Shown here: piece after piece, positions 8,080 through 14,253 of the stretch | Position numbering within the stretch: the stretch's first letter is position 1 | How the letters are laid out: each line of letters starts with the position of its first letter | Assembly: GCA_902494515.1 (NCBI GenBank) | Contig: CABUTS010000008.1 | Coordinates: forward strand, 1 to 62,431 | DNA length: 62,431 nucleotides | Reading direction: 5' to 3' | Source of the DNA: an uncultured Muribaculaceae bacterium | GTDB taxonomy: Bacteria; Bacteroidota; Bacteroidia; Bacteroidales; Muribaculaceae | Made by a program: the position numbers and the translations under genes | The notes under the pieces: model-generated | Database searches by the model: none | What the model was told of the DNA's origin: nothing | Seen by the model: the letters and a program-made list of their open reading frames with translations, nothing else

Positions 8080-8898
8080 TCAGCCGGGAAGTTTGCCGCT
8101 GTAGAGGGCGCGGACTTTCCCGACGGGGAGTTTCCCCTCGAGGAGGAGGGGGATTTTCTCAGCACCGGTTGAGATCCAGGCGTCCATGTTGTCGGACGAT
8201 ACTTTCCCGGCATCGGTGGTGAAAGTGAAAGTTATATGATAGGCGGGACGTTTTTCCTTGCCGATTTTCACTGTTTCGATACCTTTGAAATGGATCGTGA
8301 GCCATTCCTTCTTGCGGCCGGAGAAGACGTTGACCTTGACGGTCTCACCCTTCTTCATCCCGGAGTAATCGATCTTGCGCATATAGTAGAAGGAACTGAG
8401 CATGTCGAGAGCGACGCCGTCGGCCGTCAGCTCCTTGGTAGCCACGGACATCTGGTCGTCTTTCTTGCGCTTGCGGCGGTGAGTGGCGGCGCCGCGGGTG
8501 CCGTTGCCATGGCGCGAGAACACAACCTCGTCGTGCGTGTAATCGCCGTCTTCGTGGGCGATTTTCTCGTAACGGAAGGGGAGGAACGTGCGGGTGTCGA
8601 TTTCGCCGATGAGGGTGTCGCGGACAGGGTAGAAGTGGTCGGCCCAGGAGGCGGTGGCTCCGGAGAGATGGGCGTGGAAGCGCTCGCCTTTCAGGGTGGT
8701 GCGGAGGGAGACGCTGCCGGCTTTTTTGTTGATCAGCCCCCACTTATACATTACGTCGTATGTGAGGGCTTCGTTGGGTACGGTCCAGGTGCTGTTGGCG
8801 GAGGCGGGGAGGACCGTCAGGAGCGTCAGCAGGGCGATTGCTCCTGCGCGGAGGCAGGAGACAAAAGCGCGGATGGGTGTCAGTTTCGTTTTCATCAT
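8080..8898 (-). CDS. DUF3108 exported protein (paralogue 1)
   Basis: The 272-residue protein starts with a basic segment and a long hydrophobic signal peptide ending near ASANS (about residue 35). The DUF3108 domain then fills the rest: WTVPNEALTYDVMYKWGLINKKAGSV, a DTLIGEIDTRTFLPFRYEKI segment, FYYMRKIDYSGMKKGETVKVNVF and the final beta-rich part. DUF3108 proteins are predicted periplasmic beta proteins of unknown role. The neighbour at 8974 has the same domain and the same landmark sequences, so the pair is a tandem duplication. A basic HRRKRKKDDQ insert, absent from the neighbour, lies near residue 140. The stop codon overlaps a copy of the 13-bp inverted repeat. Confidence 0.85.
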   Translation of the reverse strand: MMKTKLTPIRAFVSCLRAGAIALLTLLTVLPASANSTWTVPNEALTYDVMYKWGLINKKAGSVSLRTTLKGERFHAHLSGATASWADHFYPVRDTLIGEIDTRTFLPFRYEKIAHEDGDYTHDEVVFSRHGNGTRGAATHRRKRKKDDQMSVATKELTADGVALDMLSSFYYMRKIDYSGMKKGETVKVNVFSGRKKEWLTIHFKGIETVKIGKEKRPAYHITFTFTTDAGKVSSDNMDAWISTGAEKIPLLLEGKLPVGKVRALYSGKLPG

Positions 8899-8973
8899 GC
8901 TGATTAGACGCTTCCGGAACGTAAAAGTTTAATATGGGGGTATTTCGGTGTGAAAATATGGTGGGCTTCCGCG

Positions 8974-9741
8974 TTATTCCGCGCTGACGAGGGTGCAGTG
9001 GACGTGGCCGAATTTCAGGTTGCCGTTGACCACGAGCGGGATGCGGGAATCGGAGGTTGAAATCAGGGCTGACATCGCATCGGAAACCTCGGTGCCGCCG
9101 TTCTGTCCTGTGAAATTCATAGTGATATGGAAAACCTCGTGCTGCTGGCCTTTGAAATCTATGGTCTCTTTACCTACGTAGTTGATGGTCAGTACCTCGG
9201 GTGTCTTGTCGGAGAAAACATTAATCCTGACGGACTGGCCGGGCTGCATATTCTGATAATCGAGCTGGCGCATATAATAAAACACGGCCAGGAGGTCGAT
9301 GGTGACACCCCCGGCGTAGTGGCTGATGCGCGATTTCACTTGCTGTCCGTTGGGGAGAGTCTTGATGACCTCACCTTCGGCGCAGTCGGCATTGTGGTTA
9401 TAGACCACGGTCTCGATGTTGAAAGCGCCCGACTCCTCGGTGATTTTCTGGTTGTAGACGGGTTGGTAGGTGTCGGCCATTATGGTGCCGACGAGCATAT
9501 CGGAGGCGCCGTAATAGTGGCCCAACAGACATACCGACTGCCCGGAAAGTCTGGCCCTGAACAGATTCTTGCCGGGGAGGAGCTCCGACTTTACGGTGGC
9601 TACGCCGGCGTTCGCGTTAATAAGTCCCCAGCGGTAGTGCACCTCGTAGCTGAGGGTTTCGGATGGGACAATCCATGCCAGAGCCTTCTGCGGCAGCATG
9701 GCCGCAAGGAGAACTAAAGCGGACAGAAGAATCTTTTTCAT
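8974..9741 (-). CDS. DUF3108 exported protein (paralogue 2)
   Basis: The start at 9741 (MKKILLSALVLLA) is preferred over the in-frame ATG at 9756 because it gives a canonical signal peptide ending KALAW. The mature protein (255 residues in all) is a DUF3108 domain: WIVPSETLSYEVHYRWGLIN, YQPVYNQKITEESGAFNIETVVYN, FYYMRQLDYQNMQPGQSVRINVF. These match its neighbour at 8080 segment by segment. Predicted periplasmic; function unknown. It follows the SecB-like gene by 20 nt and precedes paralogue 1 by 75 nt, so the three minus-strand genes could form one transcript. A SecB-like protein next to exported beta proteins hints at a shared envelope role, but that is inference. Confidence 0.85.
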   Translation of the reverse strand: MKKILLSALVLLAAMLPQKALAWIVPSETLSYEVHYRWGLINANAGVATVKSELLPGKNLFRARLSGQSVCLLGHYYGASDMLVGTIMADTYQPVYNQKITEESGAFNIETVVYNHNADCAEGEVIKTLPNGQQVKSRISHYAGGVTIDLLAVFYYMRQLDYQNMQPGQSVRINVFSDKTPEVLTINYVGKETIDFKGQQHEVFHITMNFTGQNGGTEVSDAMSALISTSDSRIPLVVNGNLKFGHVHCTLVSAE

Positions 9742-9761
9742 TATATTGAAACGCATTATCT

Positions 9762-10265
9762 TTATCGGCAGACGGGTTCTTCGAGGGGGATGACCCGGCG
9801 CCCTGAAGGTTCGCCGTAAATCAGACGGCTGACAAGTGAGGAGATGTTGATCAGCGGCAGCGGGCGCTCCTCGAGGGCCGTGCCGGCAGTGCGCTGGGCA
9901 ATCATGCCGCGGAGTGCGCCGACAGCTATGCCGAGCATCATGGTTACCAGCGAGGGGGGAATGGCTATCTTCTCGCCGTTGATGACGGGAACCAACACCT
10001 TCGAGATGTCCGGGATTTCGAACTCCACATCGACGGCGTGCTGGAGCAGCGGCCGGCGTATCATGGTGCGCATATAGCTGTAAGTTACCTCCAGATGCAG
10101 GGTTACGCGGCTGTCAGTGTGATCTTCACTGAGCGAGGCATGTACACGGACGTCGATGTCTGTGGGGCTGTTGCCGAAGCGCAGAAGCTCCCAGCGATAG
10201 AGGTGGCAGCGGTCGGAAACTTCGGCCACGCGCGAAATCTGTATGTCAATCTCTGAATTTCTCAC
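9762..10265 (-). CDS. Conserved hypothetical, SecB-like fold suggested
   Basis: This 167-residue cytoplasmic protein has no signal peptide. An alternating beta pattern covers residues 1-95: RVHASLSEDHTDSRVTLHLE, then YSYMRTMIRRPLLQHAVDVEFEI. It is followed by a helix (SLVTMMLGIAVGALRGMIAQRT) and a LPLINISSLVSRLIYGEP segment. This beta-beta-helix ending in LPxINxxxLV resembles the C-terminal part of SecB export chaperones, but overall similarity by eye is weak. It begins the run containing both DUF3108 genes. An annotation of SecB-like or hypothetical would be fair. Confidence 0.6.
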   Translation of the reverse strand: MRNSEIDIQISRVAEVSDRCHLYRWELLRFGNSPTDIDVRVHASLSEDHTDSRVTLHLEVTYSYMRTMIRRPLLQHAVDVEFEIPDISKVLVPVINGEKIAIPPSLVTMMLGIAVGALRGMIAQRTAGTALEERPLPLINISSLVSRLIYGEPSGRRVIPLEEPVCR

Positions 10266-10326
10266 ATATTATAAACGTTCATCGGGCACCGCGGGTTCAG
10301 CTTAGCAGGAATTTGTTGACGGAATC

Positions 10327-10357
10327 TTTGCAGATTCGTCGGAAGTCGCTAACTTTG
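10327..10357 (+). promoter_or_regulatory. Sigma-ABfr promoter for mtgA
   Basis: TTTG (10327-10330) and TAACTTTG (10350-10357) are separated by 19 bp, a full consensus match. The start site should be near 10365. That rules out in-frame upstream start codons before it and leaves a leader of about 140 nt filled by a tandem repeat array. Confidence 0.82.
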
Positions 10358-10400
10358 CGGCGAAATTTCAGAACCTTGGTTCAGACACCGGTCTGGCGAC

Positions 10401-10500
10401 GTCAGTTCAAGAAATCTGCAGGTCAGTTCAAGAGTCTGGAAGTCAGTTCGAAGTCTGAACGTCAGTTCAAGAGTCTGAGATTCAGTTCAAAAATCAGAAA
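10401..10500 (+). repeat. Five degenerate ~20-bp tandem repeats in the mtgA leader
   Basis: GTCAGTTCAAGA-like units start at 10401, 10422, 10442, 10461 and 10481 (intervals 21, 20, 19, 20). Each is followed by a variable TCTGGAA/TCTGAAC-type tail. The array lies between the promoter and the mtgA ATG at 10505, so it is transcribed as 5' leader. Confidence 0.8.
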
Positions 10501-10504
10501 GTCT

Positions 10505-11176
10505 ATGAAATTGGTCTGGAAAATCCTGAAATGGGTATTGATTTTCTTTTTCGGCAGCACGATTCTGGCTGTTGTGGCCTATAGATTTATCCCGGTGTAT
10601 ATAACGCCGCTGATGGTGATTCGGGCAATCAGTCCGAAAGATGGCAGCACAGAGGCGCAGAAGGAGGCGCAGCGCCATTGGAAGCATCAGTGGGTGAGCT
10701 ACGACGAAATTTCGCAGTGGATGCCCCGCGCGGTTGTCGCCACCGAGGATGGCCGTTTCTATCAGCACCACGGTTTCGACTTCGAGCAGATCGAGAAGGC
10801 CATCGAGGAGAAAAAAGACGGGAAACGGGAGCGCGGTGCCTCGACCATAACGCAGCAGACTGCCAAGAACGTGTTCCTCTGGCCCGGACATTCCTGGGTG
10901 CGCAAGGGACTGGAGGCGTATTTCACCGTGCTGATTGAACTTTTCTGGTCGAAAGAAAGAATCATGGAAGTGTATCTCAACAGCATCGAGATGGGCCCCG
11001 GAATCTACGGTGTGCAGGCTGCTGCCGAACATTATTTCGACCGCCCGGCTGCAAATCTGACCAAAGGTCAGGCCGCGCTTATAGCCCTTTCGCTTCCGAA
11101 TCCATTCAAGCGCAACCCCGCCCGTCCGTCGGGCTATATGCTCCGCCGTCGCTCGGTCATCTACCGCTGGATGTAA
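10505..11176 (+). CDS. mtgA: Monofunctional biosynthetic peptidoglycan transglycosylase
   Basis: The 223-residue protein polymerises lipid II into glycan strands at the inner membrane. One transmembrane helix (ILKWVLIFFFGSTILAVVAYRF) lies at residues 6-28. The GT51 domain follows, with the catalytic Glu in AVVATEDGRFYQHHGFD and the ERGASTITQQTAKNVFLW motif. It also has EAYFTVLIELFWSKERIMEVYLNSIEMG and a YFDRPAANLTKGQAALIALSLPNP segment. No transpeptidase domain is present, so this is MtgA, not a class A PBP. The start at 10505 is chosen because the promoter lies at 10327-10357 and because it begins directly before the membrane helix. An in-frame extension upstream only reads through the leader repeats. 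Confidence 0.94.
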   Translation: MKLVWKILKWVLIFFFGSTILAVVAYRFIPVYITPLMVIRAISPKDGSTEAQKEAQRHWKHQWVSYDEISQWMPRAVVATEDGRFYQHHGFDFEQIEKAIEEKKDGKRERGASTITQQTAKNVFLWPGHSWVRKGLEAYFTVLIELFWSKERIMEVYLNSIEMGPGIYGVQAAAEHYFDRPAANLTKGQAALIALSLPNPFKRNPARPSGYMLRRRSVIYRWM

Positions 11177-11223
11177 AAGACCGCAGGATGTAAGGATTTA
11201 TAAGACAAAATGATGTAAAAGAC
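11170..11223 (+). repeat. Degenerate copies of the mtgA 3' end
   Basis: GATGTAAAAGAC spans the mtgA stop codon (11170-11181), recurs exactly at 11212-11223, and appears partially (GATGTAAG) from 11188. The gene's last codon and stop have thus been repeated just downstream. Confidence 0.55.
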
Positions 11224-11226
11224 AAA

Positions 11227-11258
11227 AGGCGCCGCCCATTGAGTGGGCGGCGCCTTTG
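11227..11258 (+). terminator. Rho-independent terminator after mtgA
   Basis: AGGCGCCGCCCA (11227-11238) pairs perfectly with TGGGCGGCGCCT (11244-11255) around a TTGAG loop, followed by TTTG. An A run on the left side would let it also serve the rnpB transcript arriving from the right. Confidence 0.82.
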
Positions 11259-11266
11259 TGTAAGAA

Positions 11267-11666
11267 GAGACAGTCGGGCTGTAAGCCGGGTTATGTGGGA
11301 ACGCCGAGCGTTCCTGTCCGTCATTTATCTATGCCGGATGTTGCCATCTCGGCTAATCGGACGCCCGATGGGCATCAACGGTAGCAGTCTACCCTCCGGC
11401 AACGGGCGAGCAACCCTTAGATGCCGGTTTACTTGACCTTGCAACCCATAAGACGTGCGGCACGCCCTGTCGCCAGAGCGCCCGGTGGGCTCTTACTCCA
11501 CCTTTTCACCCTTACCCCGCGTTGAAGGCGGGGCGGTTGTTTTCTGTCACGTTGTCTCTGCAGTCACCTACAGCTCTCCGTTAGGGAGTATGGCGCTCTG
11601 TGTTGCCCGGACTTTCCTCAGGCGGCGTTCTGTGAACCCGCCGGCGACGGACCGCCCGACTGTCTC
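11267..11666 (-). ncRNA. rnpB: RNase P RNA component (type A-like)
   Basis: On the minus strand the 5' GAGACAGTCGGGC and 3' GCCCGACTGTCTC ends are perfect complements over 13 bp and form helix P1; they bound a 400-nt RNA. The hallmark GAGGAAAGTCCGGGC (complement of 11605-11619) gives the P4/CR-I region. The 3' ACCCGGCTTACAG (complement of 11279-11291) supplies CR-V. RNase P RNA cleaves 5' leaders from pre-tRNAs together with RnpA. The RNA ends 9-12 bp from the mtgA terminator, which is probably shared. A TAATTTTG box lies 12 bp upstream of the mapped 5' end. Confidence 0.95.
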
Positions 11667-11677
11667 AGTTGTAACTG

Positions 11678-11685
11678 CAAAATTA
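11678..11685 (-). promoter_or_regulatory. Probable -7 box for rnpB
   Basis: TAATTTTG on the minus strand (11685-11678) ends 11 bp before the RNase P 5' end inferred from P1 pairing. No TTTG is present 19-21 bp further upstream, so the -33 element is weak or different. Confidence 0.6.
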
Positions 11686-11765
11686 CGAATTTTCCGCGAA
11701 ATATACGCTGTTTATACAGATAATTTTTCTTTCCGACGGCTACATTACGGAAATTTTCGCCCAAA

Positions 11766-11798
11766 TTTGGCGGTTTCCCCGGAAATTTTGTACATTTG
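11766..11798 (+). promoter_or_regulatory. Sigma-ABfr promoter for the 11863 methyltransferase gene
   Basis: TTTG (11766-11769) and TACATTTG (11791-11798) are 21 bp apart. Expected start near 11805 gives a leader of about 58 nt to the ATG at 11863. Confidence 0.78.
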
Positions 11799-11862
11799 TA
11801 GGTTAATGCGGCTGAAGGTAAGTGGGGGCCGCGGAAATTATTAATTGAGACAGTCAATTCTG

Positions 11863-12669
11863 ATGGAACAGACCGGATACAGAACGCTGACAGCGGCGCA
11901 GAGAAAGCTGATTGGCTCGCTGTCGGAGGCCAGACACCGCAGGAAGCAGGGACTTTTCGTGGCGGAAGGATTGCGCACGCTGCGCGAACTGCTGCCGGTG
12001 TTCCCGCTGCGCCGGATTGTGGCCACGGCATCGTGGCTCGGCGCCGAAGGGAAGGCTCTGGAGGAGGCGCTCGGACGCGAACTTCGCCCCGAGGATGTGT
12101 TGATTGCCCGCGGCAACGAGCTGCGGGAGATTTCCACGATGACCACTCCGCAGGGTGTGCTGGCGGTGTTCGACCTTCCGGTTTCTGAAAATACGCTGCC
12201 GGAAGTCGCTGAGGATGAGCTGATTCTGGCGCTCGACCGCGTGCAGGACCCCGGGAATCTCGGAACCATCCTGCGGCTCGCCGACTGGTTCGGAGTGCGC
12301 AGTGTGCTGGCTTCGGCCGACACGGTTGACGTTTTCAACCCTAAGGTGCTGCAGTCCACGATGGGGGCGCTGGCGAGGGTGAGGGTCACATACTGCGACC
12401 TCGCTCCGGCGCTTAAACAGCTCAAGGAGAAAGGAATGGAGGTCTACGGAACATTCCTCGACGGCGCTGACATCTACCGCGCCCGACTCAGCCGCGGAGG
12501 GGTGATAGTGATGGGCAACGAAGGGAACGGCATCTCGGACGAGGTGGCCGCGACCGTAAGTTCCCGCCTGCTGATACCGTCATATCCTCCTGATGTTCTG
12601 ACAGTTGAGTCGCTGAATGTAGGAACAGCTACGGCGATTACCCTCGCGGAATTCCGCCGGCGGTTGTGA
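11863..12669 (+). CDS. SpoU/TrmH-family RNA 2'-O-methyltransferase
   Basis: The 268-residue enzyme methylates a ribose 2'-OH in tRNA or rRNA using SAM. The N-terminal substrate-binding domain (residues 1-95) includes RHRRKQGLFVAEGLRTLREL. The SPOUT domain follows with the three family motifs: LDRVQDPGNLGTILR (motif 1), GVIVMGNEGNGISDEV (motif 2) and IPSYPPDVLTVESLNVGTATAITLAEFRR (motif 3). The last of these holds the knotted SAM site. The ATG at 11863 is preferred over an in-frame TTG at 11845. Which RNA position is modified cannot be read; RlmB-like or TsnR-like proteins share this layout. radA follows 66 nt downstream. Confidence 0.9.
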   Translation: MEQTGYRTLTAAQRKLIGSLSEARHRRKQGLFVAEGLRTLRELLPVFPLRRIVATASWLGAEGKALEEALGRELRPEDVLIARGNELREISTMTTPQGVLAVFDLPVSENTLPEVAEDELILALDRVQDPGNLGTILRLADWFGVRSVLASADTVDVFNPKVLQSTMGALARVRVTYCDLAPALKQLKEKGMEVYGTFLDGADIYRARLSRGGVIVMGNEGNGISDEVAATVSSRLLIPSYPPDVLTVESLNVGTATAITLAEFRRRL

Positions 12670-12735
12670 ACGACATCGCAGGGTATCTTTACATGACTAT
12701 GTGACCAATCTCTCCTCTCTCCCCCAAAAAATATT

Positions 12736-14115
12736 ATGGCAAAACTGAAAGAAAAATCGGTGTGGTTCTGCACGGAATGTGGCGCTGACTCCCCAAAATG
12801 GGTGGGGCGCTGCCCGGCATGCGGCGCCTGGAACACGATGGTCGAGGAGAAGGTGAAAACCACCTCCAAATCCCTGGCCAAATCACCCTTAGGCTCCACG
12901 CCGAAGTCCAGACCGCAGAAGGTTTCGGAAATCGAAACCGCTGATGAGCCCCGCATACACATGCCTTCCGAGGAGCTGAACCGAGTGCTCGGCGGGGGAC
13001 TCGTGCCCGGGTCGCTGGTGCTGATCGGCGGTGAGCCGGGCATCGGCAAGTCCACGCTGGTGCTGCAGAATATCCTCTCGATTAAATCGCGCCGCATCCT
13101 CTACGTCTCCGGCGAGGAGAGCGCCACACAGATCAAGCTCCGCGCCGACCGCATCGGCCGCATGAGCGACAACTGCTATGTCGTCACCGAAACTTCCCTC
13201 GAGAATATCTTCGCACACATCGAATCGTTGAACCCCGAACTGCTGATAGTCGACTCCATCCAGACCATCGCCTCCGACGAAATCGAATCCTCGGCGGGGA
13301 GCGTCAGCCAGGTCCGCGAGTGCGCCGCCCGGCTGCTCCGCTACGCCAAGGAATCCGGAGTGCCGGTGCTGCTGATCGGCCATATAAATAAGGAGGGTTC
13401 GCTGGCCGGCCCGAAGGTGCTGGAGCATATTGTCGACGCCGTGCTGCAGTTCGAGGGTGACCGCCAGTATATGTACCGCATCCTCCGCGCCACCAAGAAC
13501 CGCTTCGGAAACACTTCGGAATTAGGAATCTACGAAATGTGTCAGCGAGGGCTGCGCGAAGTCACGAACCCCTCGGAGATGCTCCTGTCGCAGCACGACG
13601 GCGCCGAACAGCTCTCGGGCAGCGCTGTTGGCGTCACTCTCGAGGGTGTGCGGCCGTTTCTGATTGAAACCCAGGCACTTGTCAGCACGGCGGCCTACGG
13701 CACACCGCAGCGAGCCGTCACCGGCTTCGACTCCAAGCGAATGAATATGCTCCTGGCGGTACTTGAAAAACGGGTTGGATTCAAACTGGCGCAGAAAGAT
13801 GTGTTCCTGAACATCGCCGGCGGACTGAAGGTCGCCGACCCGGCGCTGGACTTAGCGGTCATAGCCGCCATCCTCTCGAGCAACGTCGACATGCCGGTGC
13901 AGCAGGGTGTCTGCCTCAGCGGCGAAGTCGGTCTGAGCGGCGAAATCCGCCCGGTAACCCGTATGGAGCAGCGTGTCCGTGAGGCCGAAAAGCTCGGAAT
14001 GAAGCAGATAATCATCCCTAAAGGGTCGCTGAAAGGTGTTGATACCAAGGGACTTAATATCGAAGTGACCGAGGTAATCAAAGTCGAGGAAGCCTTCAGG
14101 CATCTGTTCGGGTAA
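12736..14115 (+). CDS. radA: DNA repair/recombination protein RadA
   Basis: This 459-residue cytoplasmic RecA-like ATPase (also called Sms) promotes branch migration in recombination. It starts with a Cys4 zinc finger (C12, C15, C26, C29), then a linker, then the ATPase core with Walker A GGEPGIGKST at about 98-107 and the Walker B ELLIVDSIQTI. The RadA-specific KNRFG motif is at about 254-258. The C-terminal third is the Lon-protease-like domain (VFLNIAGGLKVADPALDLAV, SGEVGLSGEIRPV). Length is typical. The stop is followed by a degenerate copy of the gene end 24 bp downstream. Confidence 0.97.
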   Translation: MAKLKEKSVWFCTECGADSPKWVGRCPACGAWNTMVEEKVKTTSKSLAKSPLGSTPKSRPQKVSEIETADEPRIHMPSEELNRVLGGGLVPGSLVLIGGEPGIGKSTLVLQNILSIKSRRILYVSGEESATQIKLRADRIGRMSDNCYVVTETSLENIFAHIESLNPELLIVDSIQTIASDEIESSAGSVSQVRECAARLLRYAKESGVPVLLIGHINKEGSLAGPKVLEHIVDAVLQFEGDRQYMYRILRATKNRFGNTSELGIYEMCQRGLREVTNPSEMLLSQHDGAEQLSGSAVGVTLEGVRPFLIETQALVSTAAYGTPQRAVTGFDSKRMNMLLAVLEKRVGFKLAQKDVFLNIAGGLKVADPALDLAVIAAILSSNVDMPVQQGVCLSGEVGLSGEIRPVTRMEQRVREAEKLGMKQIIIPKGSLKGVDTKGLNIEVTEVIKVEEAFRHLFG

Positions 14116-14146
14116 TATTCCCGGCATCTCTTAGGTAATTTTTTTC
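14099..14146 (+). repeat. Degenerate duplication of the radA 3' end
   Basis: GGCATCT...GGTAAT, covering the last radA codons and stop (from 14099), is followed 24 bp later by GGCATCT...GGTAATTT (from 14123). Two copies only, with substitutions between the anchors. Confidence 0.45.
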
Positions 14147-14253
14147 GCCCGCGATGCAACCATTTTGAAAAAATTGCGTCTAATAGACAGAAATTCACCG
14201 AAAACCGTTCATCCGTTACGACAATACATATAATATAATAAGTGCATTTTTAA

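Noticed and set aside
10313..10504. 64-residue N-terminal extension of mtgA
   Set aside because: A consensus promoter places the transcript start downstream of the candidate start codon, and the extension reads through degenerate repeats.
13852..14198. Minus-strand small genes over the radA 3' end
   Set aside because: Shadows of radA with no promoter or similarity; the region beyond the radA stop is a degenerate duplication of its end.
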